DNA of 64,000 bases from Endomychus coccineus (lineage: Eukaryota > Arthropoda > Insecta > Coleoptera > Endomychidae). Below, one piece after another: positions 1 to 11,062 of this stretch. How positions within the stretch are numbered: the first letter of the stretch is position 1; each line of letters starts with the position of its first letter. Where the stretch lies: positions 199,044,315-199,108,314 of the forward strand of contig OY294068.1 of the NCBI GenBank assembly GCA_958510875.1, read 5' to 3'. The position numbers and the translations under genes were made by a program. A model generated the notes under the pieces. The model was not told where the DNA came from and did not search any database. It was given only the letters and a program-made list of their open reading frames with translations.

Positions 1-155
1 GCTCGAGCTAGCTACGCGTCAGTTAGAGTTTATATGTTAGACGCCCGTAGCAGAGACCTGAGAGTACCTGTTTCTATTAAGCTATTGCATATATTGCATA
101 TCGCGCGCTTTTTGAGCGCGACGACCGAATCAAGAAATTCCGTAACGAAAAATAA

Positions 156-1071
156 CAGGAACTCGTTTTTGTTGCGCTCTCTCGGGTGACTAATATTGAA
201 AAATTGTATATCACGACAATAAACGATAATTCTACATTCAAGTTTTATAATAATCGAAGGCAAGTTGCATCGGCTGCATCTTTGTTACAAGAATTCAAAA
301 GACTGCCTTTAAATAGTGTTCAGACGACAGCTCAAAGTGTCTTAGATTTCATTAGTAATAGAAATGGCATTTCAATAATGACTTTCAATTGCCAAAGTCT
401 AAATAGTCACAAATACGATTTACAAGATTCAGTTACGAGACAAACAAATGTGTTACTTCTTACCGAATCTTGCATGGCGCATGATAATCCGATTGAAATA
501 CCTAATTTTAATTGTATTGTTCAATTCAAACGAGATACTGTTGCAAAAGGTGGGGTAGCTATTTACCAAAATAATAATAATGTAACTAATATTATGACTC
601 CGAATATTGAAATAAATATTGCACACGTTAGCGATGTTAAGGTTAGGCGCTCATTTTCTGGAGATATTTGTGCGTGCTTATGCAAACTTAGAAATGGCCT
701 ATACATAGTCATGGTAGCAATTTACATTTCTCCGAATCCAAAATTGGACGAGGTAGAGCATTTTATTCATCGCACTTTACTGGAGTACACTGAAGAAGGG
801 TCGATAATACTTGGTACAAATCGTAATAAATTTCCACTTATCTTGGGTGGCGATTTCAACATCAACTTCTCTGATAAAAGAGCGGTTGACAACTTTTCTT
901 TCGGAAAAATTGAATTTGAAAATGAATAATGATCCACAAGAATCCACAACAAAATATGGGGCCACCATTGACGCGGTATTTTCCAGATATTTAGAGGATA
1001 TCAAGTCTCAAACTTATGTCTCTTATTTCAATTACCATAAACCTATAGTTTCAATGATAACAAATTCCTGA
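156..1071 (+). pseudogene. Helitron/Helentron C-terminal remnant: PIF1 helicase end plus EEP endonuclease
   Basis: The frame opens just after an in-frame TAA (153-155) with QELVFVALSRV, the look of PIF1-helicase motif VI. An endonuclease/exonuclease/phosphatase (EEP) domain follows: MTFNCQSL, then GGVAIYQ, then LILGGDFNINFS with the catalytic Asp-Phe-Asn. The frame is lost near 893. The +1 frame continues (LSEKLNLK, TIDAVFSRYLED, YFNYHKPIVSM) to a stop at 1069-1071, carrying the expected late Asp and His of EEP enzymes. A PIF1-type helicase joined to a C-terminal EEP nuclease is known from insect Helentrons, rolling-circle transposons. The Rep and most of the helicase are missing upstream, so this is a 5'-truncated, frameshifted copy. 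A LINE endonuclease is less likely because of the helicase motif. Confidence 0.72.
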
Positions 1072-1845
1072 ATAACCTCCATGGTATTGTAACATAATTA
1101 AAATATTTTAAACGATATTAACTTCTCATTTATTCAATAAAAGAAAAAAATTTGTTTTCTTATCGGTCACCACGCTCAAAAAGTGTAACTTGAATTAATA
1201 TCAAAGAAAAAACTTGAATTAATATGAAATAAAAAAAAAATACTGCATAAATTAAAAATAAATAAATAATTATAATTGCATAAGTTGAGAAAAAATGCTA
1301 TGCAATGCTTCACCGCGGCAGTCCCCGAGTGCCACACGTTTTTTTATCATAACGCGACGCGATCATAAATTACGTTACATAATTTCCAAGTCGAGTCACT
1401 TATGAAAGCCTTGTTGTTTGTTGACAACGGCTAGCTACACTTAAAATAGCTCGGGTCGATCAAATAAACCTCCAGAGAATGGGCAATAAAAAGCAAAATC
1501 GCATCACCGCAGAACGTAAAGACTATATTATGTATATGAGAGTGTAAAACAAACGAGCATCTGCGACACACGCTCATCTACCACTAAAAAACCGCACTCG
1601 GTGCTCACCATCCGCCAGGTGGAATGTCCTGGAAGAATGTAATGAAAGGTCCGTGTTAATCACCGTCATCACAACGTATCAGTGGCAGGCTGAAAGTTTC
1701 AACAAACACTTAAACTCTGGATTCTAACAAACCGCTAACTTTGTAACAGGAAACTAAGCCGTTTTGAAAACTTCCGCCTCAACTTTTTCGCTTACTATCG
1801 AGTTTTCTCTCAGAAAGATCACTTGACCGAGTCTTCTCGGATACG
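1072..1845. other. Gene-free stretch
   Basis: I see no convincing reading frame. It is A-rich to about 1280 and more mixed afterwards. It may include the 3' tail of the Helentron remnant and the decayed 5' part of the LINE that becomes readable at 1846. Confidence 0.5.
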
Positions 1846-2610
1846 ATGACTATTAACGCTGATGTTCCACAGGAATATGTCTTGGCACCACCCTTGTTTC
1901 TGCTCCATATCAACGATATGTTGGGAGTTACCACCTGTCCCATCCACAGCTGTACACTTCATACTGCTTTCTCATGTACAGCCCTATACCATCCACTGAA
2001 GCCAGAGGAGCGAGGCAGAGACAGGTTGACGCAATGAATGAAGAGCTGGCAATTAATTTGAAATGGAGATTTGATAATCTAGTATTCAAACCACCAAAAT
2101 TCAAGCATGCATCTTCTCCAAGGAGGCGGATCCCACAATCACTAATATGATGATGACAGGCACAACTATTCCTATACAGTCTTCCATATCCTTGATCGGG
2201 ATCAACACCAACAACACCCTCTCATTGGATGATCATGTGAGATCCATCGCGAAAAACGCTTGGTTGTCTATTCCGTGCCAAGACTATTTTACATCCCAGC
2301 AGCTTCTCATAATCTACAAAGCACAGATTTGACCGAAACTGGAGTACTGTTTATATGTTTGGAATTCGGAAAAATACGCTGATGCTCTTGGGTTCTATCC
2401 AAAAGGGAGCTATTCGTTTGATTGATGATATCACACTTACAAATTCATTGACATCTCTAGAACAACGTAGGAAGTTGGGCCATGTTCATTTTACAATTTT
2501 TTTTATACATTGACTACAGAAGGGTAAAACATACAATGTTCGTAGAACATCGAGTTACCCCACACAAACATCAAAATTCGCCCAACCTGTAAAGTATTTT
2601 TCTAATCATG
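1846..2610 (+). pseudogene. LINE reverse transcriptase remnant (palm to C-terminus)
   Basis: The first open piece (1846-2037) carries VPQEYVLAPPLFLLHINDML, a decayed form of the RT block VPQGSVL-P-LF-LHINDL. After several stops and shifts, 2147-2335 reads as the region behind the palm (LIGINTNNTLSLDDHV, then YFTSQQLLIIYKAQI). The next frames give LEYC and LIDDITLTNSL, the usual C-terminal stretch of insect jockey-group LINEs. The YADD catalytic box is not visible. The copy is dead and truncated at its 5' side. The exact clade is not determined. Confidence 0.72.
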
Positions 2611-2641
2611 CTATAACTGCTACAGACCTCTCCCAACTTGA

Positions 2642-3438
2642 CTATTTGACGGGTACTTGCCAATAGGCATACCGAATATCTGAAGAACTTGGGAATCTAG
2701 CATCACGTAGGTAATCTAAGATGGCAGACCCATACGGGAGTGGGTAGGCGTCCTCTTTAGTAACCCGATTTAGTTGCATAGAGTCAACACAAAAGCGGTA
2801 TTGCCTTTCTCCTTTTTCGTGATCAAAATTACTGTAGATGAACCAACGACTTTTTGATGGCTCGATTATATTCTGTTCCAACATCACCTTCAATTCCGTA
2901 TCTATGAGGTTTTGCTTGTAAGGTGATACTGGATAATATCGCTGCTTGATGGGAGGGGGAGGGGTAGAATCAGTGATTATTTCATGCCCCGCAAGGATAT
3001 TACAACCTAGACTGGTTCTCATAAGTTTGAATTTTCCAGCAATTATCTCCTGAATCGCCAATCCTCGTGTTGCATTCGAATCATTTTCGTCCACAATTGC
3101 GCAAATATCTGGACCCATTGACCCTGCCGCAAATGTTATTATCGAGATTGGGATCAATATTCGTTCCCCTCCAGAATTCCATTCCAAAAATCAGTTGGTG
3201 AGCCAACTCTGGCGACATCAATACATCAAAATACTACCCATTAAACAGATAGGCACCTTAATGCTACACCAATTGAACTACAACGTTGGCCATCTGCTAT
3301 TGTACACTTAACTGAGGATTGCCTATCTGATTTAAAACCTAACCTCAACAAAATGGCGTAGCCAGTTGACCAAACAATGGTACCAGAGAAGGTATGGCGC
3401 CACCTGGGACAGATAGTTTTATTATAGATATTGTACAA
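2642..3438 (-). pseudogene. Ty3/gypsy-type pol remnant (protease tail and start of RT)
   Basis: Read on the minus strand, 3438-3241 ends in VKCTIADGQRCSSIG, which fits the end of a gypsy aspartic protease. The 3187-2642 piece contains the pre-RT stretch (PIKQRYYPVSPYKQNLID), then YRFCVDSMQLNRVTKEDAYP and DIRYAYWQVPV. These match the opening RT motifs of LTR retrotransposons (VDYRQLN-T--D-YPLP, S-LDI-S-Y-QVP). Frameshifts separate the blocks and the catalytic YxDD region is absent. No LTRs were found around it, so it is a fragment of an old insertion. Confidence 0.72.
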
Positions 3439-3559
3439 TCATGTTAATTCCCTTTTCAATAATTTTTTATTCGTTAGTATTAGGCATTCATTACATTGTA
3501 AAACCACAAATATTTAGCTTAATGTTTATACAGTAATATTGTAATAATGAGGTATTTCG

Positions 3560-3830
3560 TGAATAAAAAAAAACAACTACACTGTTCGATTGAAAAATGA
3601 AGTCCAGTAGAAGAAAGTGCAGCAGGTTTCGAGATTGACAATGAAGGAGTCTAGTCTGCCTATCACTACGCAATCGCTAGTGAATTTGTGAATGTGACAT
3701 CTCCAACCAGACGAATAGCTTTCTTCTGGGTATAATTTTAGAACGTCAGCGTATGTTTGGGGAATGAACAGTAATCCAAGACATGTCGAATCTGTGCTTT
3801 GTAGATTATGAGAAGCTACTGGGCTACAAG
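3560..3830 (-). pseudogene. LINE RT C-terminal fragment, paired with the copy at 57.3-57.6 kb
   Basis: In the minus frames this reads as the tail of a jockey-group RT. Blocks such as VIRLVGDVT-TNSL are recoverable only across frames. The stretch 3682-3790 aligns with 57485-57590 at roughly three bases in four, in the same orientation, so both are copies of one LINE family. No intact frame survives. The longer open frame up to 3924 here is mostly in the wrong register. Confidence 0.5.
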
Positions 3831-4220
3831 GAGCTTTTGCCATGGAATACAAATGCACCTCACATGATCGTTCTACAATTGCTATTGGTGGTGACACTGA
3901 GTAGGGATATTGAAGAATACGCATAGTTGTACCTACTTGACATCATCATATTAGGGATTGTAAGTTCCGCTTCCCTAGAGAAAAGTTTCCTCTATCGCAG
4001 TGTCTTTTAAAGGATGGGAAATGTCCATGAAGAAATAATACACACATAGATACAAATAAAATTTATTTATTCATTAATGTGTTATGTAACTTATCATGAA
4101 TAATAATTATAAATTTCTGATATCAAGACAAGTAGGGTTACTGACTGAACTACCATAATATCACAAATGTCTTCTATATCTAAAACATTCAACAAACAAA
4201 TAAAGGTAACAGTCATTATA

Positions 4221-4958
4221 CAGGATGATTTCTGGAAAACATGTCACCGTCAATATATTTATGCCAGCGGGAACAAATTTTGATGGGATGGATTTCAGTC
4301 GAGATCACTCTGAACATAATGTATGAAATAAAGATTCCATCTCGAACCGAACAAGAACATGCAACTCCATGCGAAACAGACAGTTTAAATGGATTCAAAA
4401 CGTATAACTAGGAACGTAACCACTATCACCTCCTGGATAGCTCATCGGGAAATTGCTTAAAAATGGTGACAGGAATTTTCACAAGATACTGTCATGTGGA
4501 TAAACATCTACACTTAATGAGTATGGTTGATGACCCAGGTTGTAGTAGATGCGGAAAGAAACCGCCTCTCATATCCTAATAGAATGCCCAGCACTGGCTT
4601 AGGCTACAACACCTCGGCAGTGCATACATACCGCCTGAGACCATAAGAAACATCAATCCATGCATAATTCTAGCCTTCGGCGCTGCTTTAGGCCTGCTGG
4701 GCTGATTCTTGTATCAATGAGCGCACAATGGGCCCAATAAAACGGTCTAAGTCTATGGACTTGTCCACTCCCGTTTTAATTGATTGATTATTCCAGTAAT
4801 ATTCACGATTTGATGTTATTTTCCATGATTCGACTTCATTCTTCATTTAATTTCGGTTTTATATGAGCAACATCCAAAAGTACTGAGTACTCTTGAATTC
4901 AAGAAAAGAACTCATTTCTGGATATACTGAGAGCGACTAATTTCTAAAAATCATCCTG
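4221..4958. mobile_element. TA-flanked inverted-repeat element (Tc1/mariner-like MITE) containing a LINE fragment
   Basis: The left end begins CAGGATGATTTCTGGAAA at 4221. The right end, read in reverse from 4958, gives CAGGATGATTTTTAGAAA, 16 of 18 identical. Each end is flanked by TA (4219-4220 and 4959-4960), the target duplication of the Tc1/mariner superfamily. No transposase is visible. A LINE 3' fragment occupies 4462-4795, either nested or captured. The element is 738 bp. Confidence 0.55.
4462..4795 (+). pseudogene. LINE C-terminus with zinc-knuckle and 3' tail
   Basis: The translation contains HLHLMSMVDDPGCSRCGKK, then ALA-LRLQHLGSAYIPPETIR across a shift. This is the Cys-rich C-terminal motif that follows RNase H in many insect LINEs. 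It ends at GATTGATTGATT-like repeats, the 3' tail. The same tail, including a GGACTTGTCCA-like block, recurs at 48350-48680/49620-49665 (+) and 49735-50050 (-), so this is one family with at least three copies here. It sits inside the TA-flanked element 4221-4958. Confidence 0.68.
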
Positions 4959-5439
4959 TAGATATGTACATCATAGTAATTTATAAATTTGTACAAACAT
5001 ATTGCAATATACACCATAGTAGTGACGCTGCACGAATAGTTTTTGCGTGTAGGTGTCGTACAAAAATAATTTGACTCTTGCCTTGGATATTCAGGAATCG
5101 TCGAACGCAGATTTCGGTTCTTAGCTCGAAGGACCACTCGGTATTGATTTCATACTATGCGTAGGTGATATATCGAATGACAATACTAAGGAAAAATATT
5201 TCCCTCCGTTGGAAATGTCATGGTCCTACTAGGTTAGATTCAATACGACCGTTGGATGTTTATCAATTGGTGAAGCGGTGTAGTGCTTTGAGTATTTTCG
5301 TTAATAGCCGTCAAATTATTGTTTTGAGATGACGAAACCTAGAAGCTTATTTTGAATTAGAGTTTTGTAACATAATAGACTTGCAATGCTAATGCATTGT
5401 TCCCCAATTAATATTCATTCGACTTTTCGAGAGCCTTAA

Positions 5440-6183
5440 TCAGGGGGTTCGTTTTCAACCCACTCTCAGACGTAAAAAGACTTGAAAGGAAAATCGTTTT
5501 GGACATTTGGCGGAACGTTTTGCATACCTTATCAGAAAGTTTACCTACATACATTATTGATCTTCAATTGTGGGTCTTAACTGTACTAGGGTAAACTAAT
5601 TTCATTGCTTCATTATAATATTTTTTCTTTGGTAAATCAATCACATTTTTTTTGTTATATCCGCTATTAGTTGCCATCTGTTTTATATTTGAAGATTCCT
5701 TATGATAATTTAATTCTGACATGGGGATAGTAACAAGTCTATGTATCTTGCTTTGAAGAGCAGCCAGTTTATGTTGTATGGGGTGGTTTGAATTTTTGTG
5801 GATAATAATGTCCGTATGTGAGGGCTTATGTTATACTGAAAAGGAATGTTTACTATTTGATTTAGTTTTGGGTGTAGATTATTCAAATGTTGAATGAAAA
5901 AATCTAATTGTCTTTGTGTTCCATTGAAGCATGTTAATATATCGTCAACATGCCGATGCCAATAAATGAATCATTTTATAATAGGGGGCTTGTGGATTTC
6001 CAATTCTAATTCATTCATAAATATTTCGGCCAGATAAAGACTTGTTGGGTATCCCCATTTATTGTTGTATTATAACAACGTTTGTATGGTTTTTTTCCAA
6101 GATAGTTTGGATTATCAACCATTGTTTGATAAAGCCACCGTGTGGTGAAGCATGTCACGTTTTGTTTAATAAAAACGAACTTT
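5440..6183 (-). pseudogene. Penelope-like element (PLE) RT, heavily decayed
   Basis: Minus-strand frames give a continuous run: FMNELELEIHKPPIIK, a stop, then HRHVDDILTCFNGT, where HVDD replaces the YVDD catalytic box, then QRQLDFFIQHLNNLHPKL. Another frame gives PTHTDIIIHKNSNHPIQHKL. These are characteristic of PLE reverse transcriptases. At its 5' side it is interrupted by the MITE at 6184-6708. About 70 further bases (6709-6780) look like its upstream continuation. Many stops and shifts show an old copy. Confidence 0.7.
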
Positions 6184-6708
6184 GGGGGCGTCCATAAATT
6201 ACGTGAGGTGTTTAAGGGGGGAAGGGGGTCGAGTCAAATCTCATCTAATCTTACGTTGGAGAGAGGGGATGTCTCGGAAAATATCACGCAATTTTTTTTC
6301 TGATTGAAACAAAAAAAAATTATACTATTTTGCTCCATTTAATCCAAATTTAACATGCTTAAGATTTAATCTTAAGCGTAATCGTAATACGATTAAGATC
6401 ATTCACTAATTCGTTCGAAAGAAAATAATTTCATTCATACTTCGACGTTATACATCTACTGACTGTCAAACCACCATATTTGTTTTATACCAAATAGTTC
6501 AATTTAAATCTGAATTTACGGTACAGTGTAGCCCGTCCTTTGTTGTTCTTTTTACAATAACAATCCAACGCGTTTACGTAAGAAACCCACATTTTGAAAA
6601 ATCTCACGTGAGATTGGGGGTTGAATAAAATCTCACGACATCTCACCAGGGGGGAAGTGGGGGACAGAAAATTTAAAAAAACACCTCACGTAATTTATGG
6701 ACGCCCCC
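6184..6708. mobile_element. 525-bp MITE with perfect 30-bp TIRs
   Basis: The left end starts GGGGGCGTCCATAAATTACG and the right end is its exact reverse complement over about 30 bases. TTT lies on both outer sides and may be a 3-bp target duplication. The interior is non-coding and contains a short palindrome (CTCACGTGAG). It is inserted in the decayed PLE, so it is younger than that copy. The superfamily is not determined. Confidence 0.8.
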
Positions 6709-6780
6709 TTTGTGAAAATTTATTCTAAGTGTATTTTTTATTAAATCCAAAGCTGCCAGTTTCTCTATTTTTTTCACTTA

Positions 6781-7158
6781 ATTCAAAAATGTTCACTCAC
6801 AGTTTTGTAACTTATTAACATATTGATAACGTGTCAAAAAATAATTCACTTCTTTATGAATAAAGTAGGACCTTGCAAACGCAAATTTTTTTTTGATTGC
6901 AATAACTCAAAAAGAGTTAAGGACCGATGGAGAAAATTTTGGGTGTTGCAGTTAAAATAACAAAGTTGATATCAACTTCCGGTATAACACAAAGTTAAGG
7001 TAGACTGAAAATATTTCAAAATTGTCCTTTCAAGTATATAAATACGTCTAGGTCTAGCGAAAAGATTGTAAGCGAACACTCTGTAAATAACCCATTATCG
7101 GCTTCAGCAACATTGCAATCCGATCGTACGAACCCTGCTATCCGACGGTGCAACTCAT
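6781..7158. other. 3' flank of the kekkon gene
   Basis: No reading frame is convincing. On the minus strand this lies directly downstream of the kekkon stop codon and must hold at least part of its 3' untranslated region. I could not pick a secure polyadenylation signal. Confidence 0.4.
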
Positions 7159-8149
7159 CTAGTTATTGAAGACATCCGCATTGTTGAAAGATTTGGAGGA
7201 AGACCGTTTGGTAAGCAGATACCTAGTGAGTTCGCTCTCGAAATTCCTGAAATCGATCGAATTTTCGATCGTACTGTTAGAGTTCGGCGACGCGACCGAA
7301 TTACTCCTCAAACCGATTGTATGATCGTCGCAACCCGTCGTCGAACTTCCCGCGATCACGGGACGTTGTAACGTCTTGTCATGTCTCAAATTATCGCACG
7401 TCTCTTTCATTTTCGTGAGTTGTTTCTGCAAAGTTCGGTATTCCTCCAGGAAACGTTCTAATTGTGCCGCGTGATAATCGTAAGAACTCGAATTCGCATT
7501 CGGCGTCACCGCCGCAGTCGGAGACGTCGTTTCCGGTTTGAACGGCGACACGCGGTTCTCCAAAGTCGACACATTCAGAGAGTGCGCATCGTAATCCGGG
7601 CAGAGCGACACGTTTCCGGGCTCTCTGGAGAGATTTAAATAACTGTTCGATATTTGATTTACCCTGTTTCTGTTCAAGTTACATAGCGAATACTTTTGAG
7701 AATCGCTCGATCGTCTCGGGAACTCCCTACTATCGAAGTTGCTGTCGCTTTCGTAGCGACCGTCCGTCAATAGAGGAGTTTCACTGTCCGTACTGCGATA
7801 CCTGGCATTCGAATACGACCCTTTTTTCCGCGGCAACGTGCAAAATAGATCCGCGAAATCTGACGCACTGCCTCCTTCCCGTCCCGATTTGGTACCCATC
7901 GAAATTGTTTTCGGTACGTTCGAGTTTTCTATCAGATCCGGTATTTTCGTTTCGTCCATCTCCGACAGACTGGACAGTTCATTGTTGTACGTAGTTGCAT
8001 ATGAACCACCGTCTTTGGGACTGTTTAGGGATGTCTCGTTGGACGTTTGGGCGGTCAGTGTAGGTGGAAGATGGTTTGATGAAGTCGACGGTTGATGATA
8101 TTTGTTATATGTACCAGATGTCGAAACGGTGATTTTCTTGAAATCGTCT
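7159..8149 (-). CDS. kek: kekkon-family receptor, 3' coding exon (cytoplasmic tail)
   Basis: This exon encodes about 329 residues of the intracellular tail and the stop codon. The acceptor is TTTTTTCTAG at 8150-8159 read in reverse. Splicing from the donor at 11796 joins AG to A, giving Arg, then DDFKKITVSTSG, in frame with no stops. The tail is rich in Ser, Asn and Thr. It contains a short coiled-coil-like stretch (AAQLERFLEEYRTLQKQLTK) and ends in NNADVFNN. The tails of kekkon proteins vary strongly between paralogues, so this exon alone would not identify the gene; the link is the clean splice to the LRR-Ig exon. Internal ATGs exist, but I see no reason to start translation here. Confidence 0.85.
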
Positions 8150-8729
8150 CTAGAAAAAATATCAATTCTAAATTATCAAACATCTTAGAATCAGTTTAAT
8201 TTTTTTTAATTCATGAGAACAACCATTCTACTAACAATTAAAATACTCAAACGTATTGCGTATTTCATTTTATTCTTGGTACAATTTAATTTAATAATCC
8301 ATATTTTCAACATCTGTGAATATAACACAAATTCACAATTAAATAACAATATATTGGCAATTGTTTCCCCAAACAGTGTTTCTATAAATCGATAAATTGT
8401 AAATATAAATAATTTTTACTTTGTTTTTATAACTTAGATTAATATTATATAAACACTAACGTGACTAAAGTTGAGCATTTCATCTTCATTACAATACAAA
8501 TGTTTGAACATAGGAATTCGTAAGTTATGTATAATCAAATATAATCTAACAACAACGAATGAGATTTCTGTTTGAATATGAGGAAACATATGACCCGGAT
8601 AAGAAATAGGGTTACCAGGGTAATGAGGACATTTTAATGCGGAGATGTACTAGTCAGGTACAAAGGCAGCTCCAAAAATTAGGGCCTGACATGAATGACA
8701 TGATTACCATAGAGGTAATATAATAAATA

Positions 8730-9335
8730 CAGGGTGTCCTCGAACTGCGTGGCAAAAATAAAACCGAAGATTCTTTGATTCGAAAAAAAGTTGATGAGCC
8801 TTTTTACTTTTGCCTCAAGTATCTTGTTTACCCGGTAGATGGCTTCAAAATTGCAAAAATAATTTTGTCTTTTCGGTATAACTTGAGAAGGTGATGAAGA
8901 ACTTTTACAATATTTAGCAGGTGAGCTACTGTCAATAATGGCCATTTTTGAGAGTGGAGCACAGAGCCTTAGAGACTATAGAAATGGCTCAAACATGAGG
9001 ATGTAACGGGAAAAATGTCCAGAACTTTTTAGTGGTCAATGTAATTCACTCGATATTTTTTATGTAGATAGCTTATCTACTTTGAAAACTTTTCTTACTT
9101 TTAGAAAATTTTGATAAAATCAACGGATTAGCTTGAACAAATTAATTTTCGAGTCTCTGCAATTTTGGCTTACTAATTTTAGTTGATTAAAATACCTTAG
9201 TTGCCTTTGCTTTTCTAATGTCATTTTGGCATTTGAAGAATTCATTCTCAAAACTGTCAGTTTTTACTTTGCTTTCCGTAAAAATTTTATAAAATTATGG
9301 CTCAAAATTTCACTAACACTGAAATGGTTGATATG
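8730..9335 (+). repeat. Left terminal inverted repeat of the intronic transposon
   Basis: It matches 11055-10450 in reverse. It contains the transposase start codon (9297) and the first dozen codons; similarity stops shortly after AAATGGTTGATAT. Confidence 0.9.
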
Positions 9336-10342
9336 TTATTGATTTATGGACTTTGTCGTTGCAATGGCCGGAGAAGGGAACGATATCCGCATCGCAGAAT
9401 TCCAAATCGGCAAACCTTCGCGAAACTGGCAAATTTGAAGCAAATCGCAGAGAAACTGGACGCAGACGGACAAGAAGGACGTTAGAGCTCGAAGAAGCGA
9501 TACTGAAAGTGGTTGAAACTGAACCTGGGATAAGCACAATACGTTTGGGACTTCGTATTGGAGCCTCAAAATCATTAGTTCATAATGTACTGAAAGAAGA
9601 ACTGTTGTATCCCTATCATATTAAAACAGTTCAAGACTTATTACCCATGGATCCAGGTCATCGGCTAGATTTCTGTCGGCTTATTGTCCAAAGACAAAAC
9701 GCAAACCCCAATTTTTGTAGAAGAATTCTGTTCACGGACGAAGATACTTTCACGAGATGTGGTCTTTTTAACCTCCATAATGAACATTTCTATGCTGATG
9801 AAAATCCTCATGAAACGGAAGTTACATATTTTCAGAATCAAACTAAAATCGATGATTGGGTTGGAATTGTGGATAACTTTATTATTGGCCCTACCGTTAT
9901 ACCCGATCGATTGAACGGGGAGAACTACTTGAACTTTTTGGAACAAAGGCTACTTGAACTGTTGGAAGACTTGCACACATTCGTCGTAGCCTGGTTTATC
10001 CATGATGATGCACCTCCTCATTTCACATTAGCTGTGAGGCGACATTTGAATGCGGAATATCCAGATCGCTGGATAGGTAGAGGACACGATGCACCAGTAA
10101 ACTGGCCGGCCCGCTCCCCTGATTTGACGCCCTGCGACTTCTTTCTATGGGTCGCTTTGAAGTCGAAAGTTTATGCAGCTCCAGTAAACACACGAGAGGA
10201 ATTGTTGCAACGAATTAATCATGAAGCCGATTTATTGAAGAATGATCCTGAAGTACTAGCCAGAGTTCAATCCAATTTCTTGAAACGAATTAATTTGTGT
10301 ATTCAGGAAAATGGGCAACATTTCGAACAATTGATGCCTTAG
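9297..10342 (+). pseudogene. DUF4817-type Tc1/mariner-superfamily transposase, frameshifted
   Basis: Translation begins MAQNFTNTEMVDMLLIYG, the N-terminal helix-turn-helix of transposases carrying the DUF4817 domain. It continues to NRQTFAKL near 9432 and then loses frame. The next frame carries NLRETGKFE, then a second helix-turn-helix (STIRLGLRIGASKSLVHNV) and the DDE domain to the stop at 10340-10342. The catalytic Asps are in LFTDEDTF, FIHDDAPPHF and SPDLTPCDFF. From the first Asp of HDDAPPH to the last Asp there are 43 intervening residues, longer than mariner DD34D. The break looks like a small deletion between two copies of AACCTTCGC-like sequence that removed a few codons. The protein is therefore inactive as it stands, though the DDE domain is whole. 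Confidence 0.88.
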
Positions 10343-10449
10343 CGATTTCCCAAAAAGTTTTGTTGTTTCTTTTAATTTAGCATTTGTTTTTCCTAAATAA
10401 TCACATCGTTTCCCCATTTCTATTGTTTTTATTATTCGTGTTTTACCGA

Positions 10450-11055
10450 GATATGAACCATTTCAGTGTTAGTGAAATTTTGAGCCATAATTTTATAAAA
10501 TTTTTATGGAAAGCAGAGTAAAAACTGACAGTTTTGAGAATAAATTCTTCAAATGCCAAAATGACATTAGAAAAGCAAAGGCAACTAAGGTATTTTAATC
10601 AAGTAAAATTAGTAAGCCAAAATTGCAGAGACTCGAAAATTATTTTTTTCAAGCTAATCCGTTGATTTTATCAAAATTTTCTAAGAGTAAGAAAAGTTTT
10701 CAAATTAGATAAGCTATCTACATAAAAAATATAGAGTGAATTACATGAACCACAAAAAAGTTCTGGACACTTTTCCCGTTACATCCTCAAGTTTGAGCCG
10801 TTTCTATGGTCTCTAAGGCTCTATGCTCCGCTCTCAAAAACGGCTTTTATTGACAGTAACTCACCTGCCAAATATTGTAAAAGTCCTCCATCACGTTCTC
10901 AAGTTATACCGAAAAAACAAAATTATTTTTGCAACTTTGAAGCCCTCTACCGGCTAAACAAGACACTTGAGGCAAAAGTAAAAAGGCTCATCAAATTTTT
11001 TTCGAATCAAAGAATCTTCGGTTTTATTTTAGCCACGCAGTTCGAGGACACCCTG
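10450..11055 (-). repeat. Right terminal inverted repeat of the intronic transposon
   Basis: Reverse complement of 8730-9335. It carries an antisense duplicate of the transposase 5' region and start codon, directly behind the transposase stop at 10342. Confidence 0.9.
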
Positions 11056-11062
11056 TATAGAG

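Larger units (their letters stand above)
8730..11055 (+). mobile_element. Complete Tc1/mariner-superfamily element with 606-bp TIRs
   Basis: Both ends read CAGGGTGTCCTCGAACTGCG and lie next to TA (8728-8729 and 11056-11057), the classic TA target duplication. The inverted repeats extend about 606 bp (8730-9335 and 10450-11055) with only scattered mismatches. One disrupted transposase gene lies between and partly inside the left repeat. The element is 2,326 bp and sits within the kekkon intron. Its divergence between arms is low, suggesting a moderately young insertion. Confidence 0.93.

Noticed and set aside
10280..11055. Independent host gene on the minus strand in the transposon's right arm
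   Set aside because: The start-codon context there is the mirrored transposase 5' end within the TIR, not a separate gene.
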